Made by a program: the position numbers and the translations under genes. Shown here one piece after another: positions 23,668 through 34,600 of a DNA stretch of 64,000 nt. This DNA comes from Proteobacteria bacterium ST_bin14 (GTDB lineage: Bacteria > Pseudomonadota > Alphaproteobacteria > Sphingomonadales > Sphingomonadaceae), in contig MSXR01000014.1 in assembly GCA_002083655.1 (NCBI GenBank), positions 4,241-68,240 of the forward strand, given 5' to 3'. Every line of letters starts with the position of its first letter. Within the stretch, counting starts at the first letter, position 1. Under the pieces are notes generated by a model. It had not been told where the DNA came from. It worked only from the letters and a program-made list of their open reading frames with translations, and did not search any database.

Positions 23668-26400
23668 ATGATGGGGATGACCGCTTCTTTGCCCTATCCC
23701 GCGCTGCACGCAAGCCATGGCGGCATCTGGATCGCGCAAGATGGCAAAACGCGGCAGGTTGGCCGGGGTGAGGCAATCCGGATTGCCGCCGATACCCCCG
23801 TCATCGTGCTGAACGCCGCTTTGGTGGGGCAGCGGCTTGGCTATGCCGAACTGTCCGGGCTTGATCTGCTTGAACTGTTCGCGTTTTTGCACCCGGCGCG
23901 CTTCATGGTGCCCACCCCGCGCGGGCTGGCGCGCGTGACGGGGCTTGATGAGCCCGCGCGCGATGATGCGATTGCCCCGTTTTTTGCCGCCGCAGCTGCT
24001 GCGCTGATTGATCAGACCGGTGGCGACTGGCCTGAGCGCGAGGGCGCGTGGACAGCGTTGCAGGCGCTCACGCGGCTGCGCTGGCCCTGGGTGCCGCTGC
24101 TTGCCGACCGGCTGAAAAAGCCGGAAGTCGCCGAGCGCTGGCTGTTTTCAAAACTGCCGGAATGGAGCGAGGGTGCCCCCCGTCCCGCGCCGCGCAGCAT
24201 CACCATTGGGGTGGAAGACACCCAGGCGCGGCTGGCGACGCTTACCGGCAGTGCCGCTGAACAGCGCGCCGGGCAGCGCGCCTTTGCCGCCGCAGCAGCA
24301 CTCGCCTTTGCGCCGCGTACTGCTCGCGACAGCCCCAATCTGGTGCTGGCAGAGGCAGGAACGGGGATTGGCAAGACGCTGGGCTATCTCGCGCCCGCGT
24401 CTTTATGGGCTGAACAGGCGGGCGGGGCGGTGTGGATTTCCACCTTCACCAAAACGCTGCAACGCCAGTTGGCGCATGAAAGCGCCCGGTTGTTTCCCGA
24501 TGCGGCAATGCGCAGGGCAAAGGTCGTCACGCGCAAGGGGCGGGAGAATTATGCCTGTTTGCTCAATCTCGAGGACGCGCTGCAGGGCGGTTTTCAGGGG
24601 CGCGCCGCCGTGCTTGCGCAACTGGTGGCGCGCTGGGCGGCGTATACGGTGGATGGCGATATGGTCGGCGGTGATCTGCCCGGCTGGCTGCCCACCTTGT
24701 TCCGGCGCAATGGCCCCACCGCGCTGACCGACCGGCGCGGCGAGTGCGTGTATGCTGGCTGCCCGCATTACCGCAAATGCTTCATTGAGCGGGCGGCGCG
24801 TGCGAGTGCCGATGCCGATATCGTCATCGCCAATCATGCGCTGGTGATGGTGAACGCTGCACGCGGGCGCGAAACCGCCACCCGGCCCAGCCGCTATGTG
24901 TTCGACGAAGGCCATCACTTGTTCGATGCCGCTGATTCGATGTTCGCCACCGCGCTGACGGGCCAGGAAACGATCGAGCTGCGCCGCTGGGTGATCGGCC
25001 CCGAGACCACCGGGAGAGGGCGCAGGCGCGGGCTCGCGGCGCGGCTGTCCGACGTGGCCAGCTATGACGAGGCAGGCGCGCGGGCGATTGCAGAGGCGGC
25101 GGATGCAGCGCGCGCCTTGCCCGGCGATGGCTGGCTGGCGCGGCTGGGGGAGGGGCAGCCCTTTGGCGCGATTGAGGGATTGCTGGCGGCAGTGCGCGGG
25201 CTGGTATTTGCGCGCGACGATAGCACTGAGGACGCAGGCTACGGGCTTGAAACCGAGCTCGCTGAGCCCGATGCCGCGCTAATCGAGGCGGCGGCGGACG
25301 CCGGGCAGGCGCTCGATTCGCTTTATCGCCCGCTGGTCGCGCTCGGGCGACGGCTGGAGGCGGTGCTGGCCGACGCGCCTGACTGGATGGACGGCCCGGC
25401 CCGCGCGCGGATTGAGGGGGCAATTGCCTCGCTCGGCTGGCGCGTCGACACGGTTGGGGCGTGGCTGGCGTTGCTTGCACGAATCGGCGGGCCGGCGGAC
25501 CCTGATTTTGTCGATTGGCTGGCGGTAGAGCGGGTTGAGGGGCGCGAATATGATGTTGGCGTCCACCGGCGCTGGCTTGATCCGATGCGCCCATTTGCTG
25601 AAATTGTGCTGAAGCCTGCACAGGGCGCGCTGGTGACATCAGCGACGCTGACGGGGGGCGGGGCAAACCGCGACGAAGGCTGGGCGGTGGCCGATGCCCG
25701 CACGGGTGCCGCGCATCTCACCCGCCCGGCGATCCATTTTGAAGCCGCCAGCCCGTTTGACTACGCATCAGCGGCAGAAGTGCTGATCGTCACCGATGTG
25801 AAGCGCGGCGATATGGGGGCGCTCGCCAATGCCTATGCCCGGCTGATCGCGGCGGCAGGGGGCGGCACATTGGGGCTGTTCACCGCGATTCGGCGGCTGC
25901 GGGTGGTTCATGCGCGAATCGCGGATCGGCTGGCGCGCGACGGGCTGGCGCTGCATGCTCAGCATGTTGATCCCATTGATACGGGCACGTTGGTGGATAT
26001 TTTTCGCGATGATACCCGCGCATCGTTGTTGGGCACGGATGCCCTGCGCGATGGGGTGGATGTGCCCGGCCATTCGCTGCGGCTGGTGGTGATGGAAGGC
26101 GTGCCCTGGGCCAAACCAAGCGTGCTGCATGCCGCGCGTCGGCTGGCAGGGGGGGGCTCCGCCTATGACGACCGGCTGGTGCGGGCACGGCTGGCACAGG
26201 CATTTGGGCGACTGATTCGGCGGGCCGATGATCGCGGATCATTCGTGCTGCTGTCGGCTGCTATGCCGTCGCGATTGCTGAGCGCATTTCCCGCTGGCGT
26301 GCCGATTGCGCGTGTTTCATTGGAAGAAGCGATCATTCGGGTCACGCAACGGCTTTCCACCGCCGCCGCGCTAGGGCATGAAGTGGCGGATCGCGCCTGA
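23668..26400 (+). CDS. DinG/Rad3-like ATP-dependent DNA helicase
   Basis: Superfamily 2 helicase of 910 residues with an iron-sulfur domain. Walker A is AEAGTGIGKTLGYL (lysine at about 236). The four-cysteine pattern is visible as YACLLN and then CVYAGCPHYRKCF, and the DEAH box as VFDEGHHLFD. The C-terminal helicase half includes DALRDGVDVPGHSLRLVV and AQAFGRLIRRADDRGSFVLL. The first 200 residues resemble a worn DnaQ-like domain. It probably unwinds damaged or forked DNA. ATGs at 23668, 23671 and 23677 are all possible starts. Confidence 0.93.
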   Translation: MMGMTASLPYPALHASHGGIWIAQDGKTRQVGRGEAIRIAADTPVIVLNAALVGQRLGYAELSGLDLLELFAFLHPARFMVPTPRGLARVTGLDEPARDDAIAPFFAAAAAALIDQTGGDWPEREGAWTALQALTRLRWPWVPLLADRLKKPEVAERWLFSKLPEWSEGAPRPAPRSITIGVEDTQARLATLTGSAAEQRAGQRAFAAAAALAFAPRTARDSPNLVLAEAGTGIGKTLGYLAPASLWAEQAGGAVWISTFTKTLQRQLAHESARLFPDAAMRRAKVVTRKGRENYACLLNLEDALQGGFQGRAAVLAQLVARWAAYTVDGDMVGGDLPGWLPTLFRRNGPTALTDRRGECVYAGCPHYRKCFIERAARASADADIVIANHALVMVNAARGRETATRPSRYVFDEGHHLFDAADSMFATALTGQETIELRRWVIGPETTGRGRRRGLAARLSDVASYDEAGARAIAEAADAARALPGDGWLARLGEGQPFGAIEGLLAAVRGLVFARDDSTEDAGYGLETELAEPDAALIEAAADAGQALDSLYRPLVALGRRLEAVLADAPDWMDGPARARIEGAIASLGWRVDTVGAWLALLARIGGPADPDFVDWLAVERVEGREYDVGVHRRWLDPMRPFAEIVLKPAQGALVTSATLTGGGANRDEGWAVADARTGAAHLTRPAIHFEAASPFDYASAAEVLIVTDVKRGDMGALANAYARLIAAAGGGTLGLFTAIRRLRVVHARIADRLARDGLALHAQHVDPIDTGTLVDIFRDDTRASLLGTDALRDGVDVPGHSLRLVVMEGVPWAKPSVLHAARRLAGGGSAYDDRLVRARLAQAFGRLIRRADDRGSFVLLSAAMPSRLLSAFPAGVPIARVSLEEAIIRVTQRLSTAAALGHEVADRA

Positions 26401-26413
26401 GGGGGGATGGGGC

Positions 26414-26974
26414 ATGAAGACGCTTACCTTGCTCAGGCACGCCAAATCGGGTTGGGACGATCCCGTTGCGCGCGATTTTGATCGGGCGCTCAACGCGCGC
26501 GGTAAGCGCGGCGCTGAACAAATCGGCCAGTATCTCGCTGATCACGGCCTGATGTTCGATCATGTTCTGGCGTCGCCTGCGGTGCGGGTTGTGGAGACGA
26601 TTGATCATGTATCATCGCGCTATGACCTGCCGGTCGCCCCGGCGTGGGAGCGCCGGATTTACCTGGCGTCTGCCGCGACCTTGATCGATCTGGTGGCTGG
26701 CCTGCCTGATTCGGTGGGCCGTGTGCTGCTGGTGGGGCACAATCCCGGCCTGGAAGACCTGGTGCTGATGCTGGTGCCGGCCGATACCGATGCGGCCACA
26801 GATTGCGCGCGTTTGCGTGAAGAAGTGGAGATCAAATTTCCCACCGCGAGCCTGGCCGAACTGCAGTTTGATTGTGCCGCCTGGGCGGACATGGGCAGCA
26901 CCCCCGCCACCCTGACGCGCTTTGTTCGCCCGCGCGATCTTGATCCAACGCTGGGCCCGGACGACACGGATTAG
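26414..26974 (+). CDS. SixA-like histidine phosphatase
   Basis: A 186-residue phosphoglycerate-mutase-fold phosphatase of the short SixA type. The catalytic RHG-like motif is LLRHAKSGWDD at the N-terminus and the second histidine is in LLVGHNPGLEDLVLML. SixA removes phosphate from histidine phosphotransfer proteins in E. coli; here the target is not known. The ATG at 26414 follows GGGGG, and 13 bases separate it from the helicase stop, so the two may form an operon. Confidence 0.9.
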   Translation: MKTLTLLRHAKSGWDDPVARDFDRALNARGKRGAEQIGQYLADHGLMFDHVLASPAVRVVETIDHVSSRYDLPVAPAWERRIYLASAATLIDLVAGLPDSVGRVLLVGHNPGLEDLVLMLVPADTDAATDCARLREEVEIKFPTASLAELQFDCAAWADMGSTPATLTRFVRPRDLDPTLGPDDTD

Positions 26975-26999
26975 GCCGCTGGCCAAATCATTGGCCGTG

Positions 27000-27530
27000 T
27001 TAGTCAGGCGTGCCCTTCAGTTTGGCCTTCAGCGCTGCCAGCCCGCTGAACGGCCCCACCTCACCCTCACGAAGCACACCCGCCTCACGCAGGACCGATT
27101 CGGCATTTGGGCCGCGTGGAAACGGATCAAGCGCCAACGCCATTGTTTCTGCCGCCGCCTCACCCAGATCGATGACGCCATCTGCATAGGGGATGATGTC
27201 GAGCGCATCGGCGGTCAGCTCTATCTCGTCGCCCAGCGCGCTTTCGTCAGCAACGAAGCGCAGGGCGACGGGCTCGTCGATGGGTGTGGAGATGGGTTCT
27301 GCGGTCACCACGCAACGTTGCACCACCCGCGCAATCACGCGGCCACGCGCCACGATGCCGCCCGGATCCCGGTTTACGGTGAATTCGGCGTGCAAATCAG
27401 CCACCTCGATCAACCCGAACCGGGCAGCGAGCGCCGCTCGTTCTGCCGGGTCCGCAGCGATGGCGATGGTGCGCGCGCCCTCGCCGATCATGTCGATGCG
27501 TTCGGGCCGTGCGAATTCAGGCGCGGTCAT
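27000..27530 (-). CDS. YceD (DUF177) family protein
   Basis: A 176-residue member of the DUF177 family, whose members in bacteria and chloroplasts are linked to 23S rRNA accumulation or processing. The signature is CVVTAEPISTPIDEPVALRFV, followed by DIIPYADGVIDLGEAAAETMALALDPFPRGP. The start overlaps the end of the CBP3 gene (ATGA at 27527-27530), so the two are translated together. The usual downstream partners rpmF and plsX are not adjacent. Confidence 0.9.
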   Translation of the reverse strand: MTAPEFARPERIDMIGEGARTIAIAADPAERAALAARFGLIEVADLHAEFTVNRDPGGIVARGRVIARVVQRCVVTAEPISTPIDEPVALRFVADESALGDEIELTADALDIIPYADGVIDLGEAAAETMALALDPFPRGPNAESVLREAGVLREGEVGPFSGLAALKAKLKGTPD

Positions 27531-28036
27531 GCCAGCCGCCCGGCCAATATCTCTGCCGTGCCGACAGCCGCCAGCTGATCGCGCAGCGCCAGCAATTGCG
27601 CGATGCTGTGCGCCAGTGCCGCCTCCCCCGGATTATCGCCGCGATACAGGTTGCGTTTGACCGCCGGGCCCAGATCGCCTGCTGCCAGCGCGTCGCGATA
27701 CGCGCCCAGCCTTCCGCCCAGCATGCTCATCATCTGGCCGACATATTTTCCAATCCCGACATCGCCGACGCCGTTCTGGCGCAACTGGCCGTCCATATCG
27801 GTGATGAACTGCTCAGTAAGCCGTGCGCTGGCCTCAGCGGCTTGTGGATCGCTTTCCAGCCGTAACAGGACAAAGGCCAGAATTGCTGCGATCATATCGA
27901 ACCGGCCATCCATCGTATCTGGCACGGCACCGTCCAGATACCAATGCGGCGCCCGCCCCTGCGCAATGATCGCGTCATACAGCGGTGCGATGGCCGAAGC
28001 GGGCTTTTGCCCGAACAGTTTGTCGATCAATCCCAT
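27527..28036 (-). CDS. CBP3/UQCC1-family ubiquinol-cytochrome c chaperone
   Basis: Assembly factor for the cytochrome bc1 complex, as known from yeast Cbp3. The 169 residues include ALYDAIIAQGRAPHWYLDGAVPDTMDGRFDMIAAILAFVLLRLE, the typical core, and FITDMDGQLRQNGVGDVGIGKYV. The N-terminus MGLIDKLFG is typical for alphaproteobacterial members. It is the first gene of a two-gene unit with yceD and is divergent from bamE. Confidence 0.92.
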   Translation of the reverse strand: MGLIDKLFGQKPASAIAPLYDAIIAQGRAPHWYLDGAVPDTMDGRFDMIAAILAFVLLRLESDPQAAEASARLTEQFITDMDGQLRQNGVGDVGIGKYVGQMMSMLGGRLGAYRDALAAGDLGPAVKRNLYRGDNPGEAALAHSIAQLLALRDQLAAVGTAEILAGRLA

Positions 28037-28205
28037 ATCCGTCCCATCATCCTTGGACCCATACGCAAAACCGCGCCTTGTTTGCTGACGTCCCCCGGCA
28101 TATTGAGGCTGAACCGGCGCGATGCAATGCGGTGCTGGTCGCCGCCATCATATCAGCCGTCATAGTATCAATTGTGTATCAGCGTAGCCCGTCTGGGAGA
28201 GTCAA

Positions 28206-28700
28206 ATGAAGCGAATGTCCGCCCGAATGGGAATATTGCTGCTGATCGCGTTTGGCAGCACCGCGCTGGCGGGGTGCACGCGGCTCAATGGCCACCAGGG
28301 CTATGTGGTCGATGTTGACTTGGTGGACTCGGTCCAGCCGGGGGTGGATAACCGGTCATCGGTGGCGCAGGTGCTCGGCAAGCCCAGCTTCACGAGCACA
28401 TTCGATGAACGCGAATGGTATTATGTCTCGCGGGACACGCGGTTTTACGCGTATAATAACCCCAAGCCGCGCGACCAGATGGTGCTCCGCGTTCGGTTTG
28501 ATGCCAAGGGCGTGGTGACGGCGGTTGATCGCACCGGGATTGAAAAGGTCGCGTCGATCAATCCCTATGGCAAGACCACGCCGACGCTGGGCCGCACCCG
28601 CACATTCTTCCAGGATTTGTTCGGCAATATCGGGTCGGTCGGCTCAGGCCAGGTACCAGGCGGCCAGAACCAGGGCGGCGGCACGCGCGACCAGCCGTAA
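28206..28700 (+). CDS. bamE: Outer membrane protein assembly factor BamE
   Basis: Lipoprotein of the BAM complex that inserts beta-barrel proteins in the outer membrane. A signal peptide ends in the lipobox LAGC with Cys24. The SmpA/OmlA fold follows: DLVDSVQPGVDNRSSVAQVLGKPSFTSTFDEREWYYVSR, then the RFDAKGVVTAVDR strand. The length of 164 is larger than in E. coli because of a Gly/Gln-rich C-terminal tail. It starts with ATG at 28206 after GGAGAG. Confidence 0.94.
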   Translation: MKRMSARMGILLLIAFGSTALAGCTRLNGHQGYVVDVDLVDSVQPGVDNRSSVAQVLGKPSFTSTFDEREWYYVSRDTRFYAYNNPKPRDQMVLRVRFDAKGVVTAVDRTGIEKVASINPYGKTTPTLGRTRTFFQDLFGNIGSVGSGQVPGGQNQGGGTRDQP

Positions 28701-28834
28701 ATCGCGCCGCACCCTTTCATTTTGCTGACAGTCGCGTTCGAGCTTCGTTCAGCGCGACTCGGGCAAATCCATTCTCAGACGGCACCCATATCCCCCTTGG
28801 GCGTTATGTCTGGACCGAAGAATGGAGAAGCATC

Positions 28835-29341
28835 ATGCGTAAATTGATCATCATGGGTTTGATGGCCGCAACCATGCTGCCAGTGGCTGCCAGCGCCCAG
28901 TCGCAGCGCGAAGTTTGGGAATCACGGCAGGATCTGCGCCAAGAGCAGCGCGACCTTAACCGCGCTTACCGTTACGGTGACGAGCGCGATATCCGGCGCG
29001 AGCAGCGCGATGTGCGCGAAGCCCGGCAGGAACTGCGCGAGGACCGGTTCGATCGTGATCGCGCTTGGGGCCGCAATGACTGGCGTGGGTATCGCGATGG
29101 CCATCGCGACCTTTATCGCCGTGGCAACTGGAACGCGCCATTCCGGTATAACAACTTCCGCGTCGGCGGCCGGATTGCTCCAGCCTATTATGGATCGCGG
29201 TATTTCATCGCCGATCCGTGGCGTTATCATCTGCCGCCAGCACGGGGCTATTCGCGCTGGGTTCGCCATTATAACGATGTGCTGCTCATCGACACGCGTC
29301 GCGGCATCATTCTCGACGTGAATCGCGGCTTCTTTTACTAA
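28835..29341 (+). CDS. Exported Arg/Asp-rich RcnB-like protein
   Basis: A 168-residue secreted protein with a clear signal peptide (MRKLIIMGLMAATMLPVAASAQ). The mature part begins with a charged helical stretch of repeated RxxLRxEQRDxxR units (residues about 28-80), and ends in a segment similar to RcnB-type periplasmic proteins (YFIADPWRYHLPPARGYSRWVRHYNDVLLID). RcnB in E. coli affects nickel and cobalt balance, but many sphingomonad copies exist and their role is unknown. A strong terminator follows. Confidence 0.82.
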   Translation: MRKLIIMGLMAATMLPVAASAQSQREVWESRQDLRQEQRDLNRAYRYGDERDIRREQRDVREARQELREDRFDRDRAWGRNDWRGYRDGHRDLYRRGNWNAPFRYNNFRVGGRIAPAYYGSRYFIADPWRYHLPPARGYSRWVRHYNDVLLIDTRRGIILDVNRGFFY

Positions 29342-29364
29342 ACCCCGCGATTAACCGCCAAAAG

Positions 29365-29396
29365 GGCCAGTCCGGATATCCGGGCTGGCCTTTTTC
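29365..29396 (+). terminator. Intrinsic terminator after the RcnB-like gene
   Basis: GGCCAGTCCGGATATCCGGGCTGGCC forms a long stem and is followed directly by TTTTTCTT. It ends transcription of the RcnB-like gene. The AAAG on the other side allows weaker use for the convergent pbpC transcript. Confidence 0.88.
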
Positions 29397-29400
29397 TTAT

Positions 29401-31596
29401 CTACCGCACCGTGAAAATTACCTGATCCACCACCTTGCCGCCCAGATCAATCAGCCGCAGCCGGTGCCGCCCCGGGGCTGCGAGCACGAGCGGTTTGGCA
29501 TCGGCGGCACCCAGATCACGCGCATCAAGCTCTATCCGGTGGCCTGCGGCGGCACCCGATACGCCAATCGCCAGTCGCTGGCGATCAATGGGGATATCGG
29601 GATCAAGCGCATAGACGCTGCCTGACACCGGATTGGTGATGCGCGGGCGTCGGGCGGTATCTGGCGCGCCCGCGATTTGCGTTTGCGCGGTGCCCGTCAG
29701 AAAATATTCGCGGCGCGGCTGTTCAATCGCGCCGCCGAATCTAACCTGCCGCGCTTCAATGCCGCGCGGTTGCGCAAGGGGCCGTGCGCTTCCCCGCGCG
29801 TTGATCGCCAGCATGATGTCGCGCCATACCGGCGCGGCGCCGCTGGTGCCCGATACCGCGCGCATCGGATCACCCTCCAGATTGCCAACCCACACGCCGA
29901 CGGTGAACCGATCCGAATAGCCGATGCACCAATTGTCGCGCAGGCCCTTTGACGTGCCGGTTTTCACCGCCGCCCAGAAGGGCAGGCGCAGCGCGCTATC
30001 CAGCCCGAATGTGCCCGCCCGCGCATTGGGATCGGCCAGCATGTCGCTGACGATCCAGGCGGCAGCGGGGGTGGTGATGGCGCGGGGGCGTTCGGGGTTG
30101 TCGGCTGCCGTCAGCCGAAGCGGTGACCAGCGCCCGCCCTGCGCAAGCGATCGAAACGCGGCCACCTGTTCCAGCAAGGTCACTTCGGCAGAGCCAAGCG
30201 CCAGCGAAAAGCCGTAATATTGCCCGTCCTCGGTCAACCCGCGATAGCCGGTATCCCATAGCCGGTCGCGAAACGGTTCAACCCCCACCAGCAGCAAGGT
30301 ACGCACGGCTGGCACATTGAGCGATCCTGCCAGCGCACTGCGGGCAGACACCAGCCCTTTGAAATCACGATCATAATTTTGCGGCACATACAGCCCGGAT
30401 GCGGTGTCGAGCTGCACCGGCGAATCGTCCAGAATCGACGCAGCGGTCAAATATCCCCGCTCGATCGCCTGTGCGTAGAGAAATGGTTTCAGCGTCGAAC
30501 CCGCCTGCCGGTAACTCGCCGCGCCATCCACGGCCGCCGCTGTCGATTCGCCGCCAACCCCGCCGACATAGGCGAGCACATCGCCGCTGGCATTGTCGAC
30601 CACCACCACCGCCCCGTCGCGTGCGCGGGCACCGCCCAGCCCGCGCAACTGGCGTACCAGTGCTGCAATCGCGATTCGCTGCGTTTGCGCGTCGATGGTC
30701 GTGGTGATGTTGATTCCTGGTTTGGTGAGCAACCGCCCGGCAAGATGCGGGGCCAGCCCCGGATCAAGCGCCAGGCTGCGCGCGGGACCGAGCATTGAAA
30801 ACGCAGCCCCTGCAAAACGCGTACAATCCTGCTGCTTGGCGAGCGCACACGCCCGGTGCGACACCTGATCAGGGCGCGCCTGCGGATCAGGCAGCAGCGC
30901 TGCCAATAATAACGCATCGTCGCGCGACAGGGCATCGGGCGTTTTGCCGAACAGCCCCAGTGCCGCCGCGCCAATACCCTGCGCTTCACCGCGAAACCCG
31001 GCCAGGTTCAGATAGGCCTCAAAAATCTGGTTCTTGCTCCAGGCCCGCTCCAGCCCCCATGCGGCGCGCATCTGGCGCAGCTTTTCGCGCCAGCCACGCG
31101 CGCCGGGCGCTGCCAGCTCGCTGCTGAGAAAGCCCGCCACCTGCATCGAAACCGTGCTTGCGCCGCGCCCGCGTTTGCCCTGCAACCGATCCCGCATGGC
31201 GCTGCCCAACGCCAGAAAATCGACGCCGCCATGGCTGTAAAAGCGCTTATCTTCGGCATTGAGCATCGTCTCGCGGGTGGCGGGCGATACCTTGTCAATC
31301 GGCGTCCAGGCCAGCCGCCGCGCCGCAAAGTTTACGCGTGCGCTGTCGATCAGCACGCCGTTTCGGTCATATAGCCACGCCTCGGATGGCTGCCACTGCC
31401 TGCGGACATGGCCATAGCTTGGCAGCGGTGGCGGCTGGGTCGCATAATCGAGCAAGGCGCCCGCCAGCACCAGCAGGATCAGGCCACCAATGCCGTATTG
31501 CGCGGGGCCGAGTTGCTTTGCCCAGCCGATCATCGCCGTCATCGCCCGATCGGGCTGATCGGTGAGCAGCGCGCGCAGCCGCTGATAGGCGGTCAT
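29401..31596 (-). CDS. pbpC: Penicillin-binding protein 1C
   Basis: Bifunctional peptidoglycan synthase of 731 residues. One membrane anchor lies at about residues 32-52. The glycosyltransferase (GT51) domain shows AEDKRFYSHGGVDFLALG and GASTVSMQVAGFL. The transpeptidase domain has the SxxK motif in GSTLKPFLYAQA and the KTG motif in VKTGTSKGLRDNW. The C-terminal PBP1C-specific domain (about residues 640-731) is present. It lies 33 bases downstream of the alpha-2-macroglobulin gene, a pairing known from many proteobacteria, where the two are thought to repair the wall after protease attack. Confidence 0.96.
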   Translation of the reverse strand: MTAYQRLRALLTDQPDRAMTAMIGWAKQLGPAQYGIGGLILLVLAGALLDYATQPPPLPSYGHVRRQWQPSEAWLYDRNGVLIDSARVNFAARRLAWTPIDKVSPATRETMLNAEDKRFYSHGGVDFLALGSAMRDRLQGKRGRGASTVSMQVAGFLSSELAAPGARGWREKLRQMRAAWGLERAWSKNQIFEAYLNLAGFRGEAQGIGAAALGLFGKTPDALSRDDALLLAALLPDPQARPDQVSHRACALAKQQDCTRFAGAAFSMLGPARSLALDPGLAPHLAGRLLTKPGINITTTIDAQTQRIAIAALVRQLRGLGGARARDGAVVVVDNASGDVLAYVGGVGGESTAAAVDGAASYRQAGSTLKPFLYAQAIERGYLTAASILDDSPVQLDTASGLYVPQNYDRDFKGLVSARSALAGSLNVPAVRTLLLVGVEPFRDRLWDTGYRGLTEDGQYYGFSLALGSAEVTLLEQVAAFRSLAQGGRWSPLRLTAADNPERPRAITTPAAAWIVSDMLADPNARAGTFGLDSALRLPFWAAVKTGTSKGLRDNWCIGYSDRFTVGVWVGNLEGDPMRAVSGTSGAAPVWRDIMLAINARGSARPLAQPRGIEARQVRFGGAIEQPRREYFLTGTAQTQIAGAPDTARRPRITNPVSGSVYALDPDIPIDRQRLAIGVSGAAAGHRIELDARDLGAADAKPLVLAAPGRHRLRLIDLGGKVVDQVIFTVR

Positions 31597-31629
31597 GTCA
31601 CCCTGCCACTAAGCTTACTTGGCCAGCAC

Positions 31630-34600
31630 TCACTTGGGCAGCACGGTCACCGGCGCGTTGGGCAATGCGGCGCGAATGGCGGGCGAATACATTGCCTCCA
31701 CCCGGCTTGGCGGCAGATTGAACCGCCCTGCCCCGTTCAGCCGCACGGTATAGCTGACGGTAAAGCTGCCGCGCGGCACCCAAGCGAAATAGCCGCGCCA
31801 CGTTGCCCCGCCACGCTCGACATAGCTTGGTGTAACGCCCGCATCGCCCGTCACCTGCGCCAGCAGCGATGATTGCCCACCCTGATCACCGATAATCGTC
31901 GCGCCTGCGGGCACCGGATCGCTCACCACCACCCAGTTGCGTTCCGCGGATGCATCGACGGTGATCGACACTTTCAGCACATCGCCGCGCGTCAGCACAC
32001 CGGCCTTGCGGGCCTGCACCACCGACACGGTCTTGGTCATTTTGTACCCTGCATTGAGCGGCTTGCTGAGCGGCACCGCGGCCGACACCGATACCATCGC
32101 CCATGGCCCCGCACCGCCGCTTTGCGAGAGCGCCAACGGCGTTCGCCCGGCGGGCAGTGGCAAGCTGACGAAGCGTGATGGCTCGGCCAGCGGCCAGCTG
32201 CGCGTTAACGTGGTGGCACCAAGCGTTGCGGTTGTCACACCGGCGACCGCTTCGGCTGGATAGACCCCGGCGAATTTGCGTGCGGCAACCGCGCCCCAGG
32301 CATTGGCCGTCGTGGTATCCCAGTGGCCGCGGGATTGGCGCAGCGCGGCCCCCACCATCATCCGGGGCGCATCATCCTGCCAGCCCGGGCGCCCGAGCAC
32401 CGCGATCAACGCCTTGATCGCCGCCTCGTCACCCGATGACATCAGCCACCAGGCCGCGTTTGACTGATCGCTCAGGTCCAACCGCGTGCCTTCATACACC
32501 AGCCGCTTGCGCAGCTCGGCCTGTGCCGCGCCTTTCAGCGCGGTGGCGTTGGCCAGCCCTGAAACCTTGTCGAGCGCGACCAGATAATCGGCGAGCTGTG
32601 CTGTCTGCATCTCGCCAATCGGCAGCCCGATCTGGCCGAGCATGGCAGGCGTGGCGGCCCCGGCGCGGGCGAGCGCGGCAAAGGCGGCGACACGTTGCAG
32701 CCTGACATCGCCGTAATCCTCATGCCGCACCCGACCATCGACGACGGCCTTCAGCCCCTCGATCATCTTGGCGCGCGAGCCTTCAGGAATCGGCAGCCCC
32801 GCTTCGGATGTGATCGACAGAACATAGGCGGTCAGCGCTTCTGACCCGTTCAGCGTTTCCGATGGCCAGTATCGCAGCAGCCCATCGGGTGCCTGATAGG
32901 TCGGGATTTCGCCTGCCAGCGCGCTCCAGCCCGCCACATCGCCTAGTGCCACGATCCGCGATAGCCGCTGTTCGAAGCAGTTATAGGGATAGGCGGTCAT
33001 GTACGCCCGCACCCCGGCGAGCGGCGGTGCAAGCGTATCGGTTAGCCGCAGATCGACACTGCCACGGCCGGGCAATGCGCCTGCCGGTGCCTCAATCGGG
33101 ATCATGCCGCCCGCGCCGACCCGCGCCAGCGTTGCCGCCCACACCTCAACCGGCACGGCGGGCACAATCTGCTGATCGACCGTGATCTTGTCGATTGCCT
33201 TGCCGTCGGCGCTTTTGGCGGAAACCTGCCAGCGCAAGGACGACAGGCCTTCGCGCGCGGTGAGGTTCCACACGACCGGCGCGGCACCCCCAGCGGGGAT
33301 CGTTACCGTCAGCGGCTTACCGGTGGCGATGCGCGGGCTAAGCTCGACGCTGGCAGTCACCGTCATCGGCTTGTCCGACCCGTTGCGCAGCGTGAACACC
33401 GCGCCAAAATTATCGCCGGTGCGCACCAGCGGCGGAATACCGGCAAAGATGCTCAGATCCTGGGCCGCGCGGATATCGGTTTCGCCAGTGCCGAACAGTT
33501 GCGCACCGTCTGTCGCGATGGCGACCAGCTTGAACGATGTCAGCGCGTCATTCAGCGTCACCGGCACGCGGGCATGGCCATTGGCGTCGAGCGCGACACG
33601 GCCCTTCCACAGCAGCACGGGCTGGAAATTCTCGCGGTTCAGCCCTGACAAGTCACCGCCGCCGCCGCCGCCTGCCTCAACGGCTTTCTTGCCGTAATGG
33701 CGCTTGCCCACCACCTGGGTTTGCGCGGTTGAGGTGAGCACGGAAAGCGAGCGTTCGCCCATCATCGCGCTCAGCACGTCCCAGCTTTCATTGGGGGCGA
33801 GTTGCAGCAATGCCTGATCGACCGCCACAAATGCCACGTCGGCGCTGGCCGCTGGCTTTCCGTCCGGCGTTTTCACATCGACATCGACTTGCGCCACGTC
33901 GCGCGCGGCATAGCGTTCGCGGTCAGCCTTCACGGTTACGCCCAGCCGGTATGCGTCCCAGCCCACTTTCACTTTGGCAATGCCGAGCCGGTATGCCGGT
34001 TTGCTCAAATCGACCAGCGCGGTTGCCTCCGGCGCGGGTTCGTTCTTCGCGACAATGCCCAGCATCGCGCCAAAATCGGTCAGCCAATCCCAGAACCCGC
34101 CCTGCACGCGCCCACGCACCGCCATGACGGAGACAAATATATCGGGTGCATAGCTACCCGGCATCTTCACCTCGACAACCGGATTTCTGCCCTCAAGATG
34201 CGTGACGAAGCTCGACAGCACGCCTTCGCGCTCAACCGTGACAAGCGCGGTCGCCTCGCGGAAGGGCATGCGAACCTGGAAGCGTGCGGTTTCGCCGGCC
34301 TTATATTCAGGCTTTTCGGGGATGAGATCCATGCGGTCGCCATTGTCGCCGCCAAACCACCAGTCATCATCGCCGACCAGCCATGTGGAAACCGTGCTGC
34401 GCGCCAGATTGCCGACAGCATCAGTGGTGGTGGCAACGGCATAGACCTCACCCGATACGCCGGGGTTGATTGCGCATGTCGCCAGCCCCTGTGCGTCTGT
34501 CGTCGCGGTGCATGTCGCGGACAATTTCGTGGTCTTCATCTGGTTGTCATAGGCATAAAAGCCGCCGATCAGCCGCCGCCGCGCGGTAAGGATTTCGCGA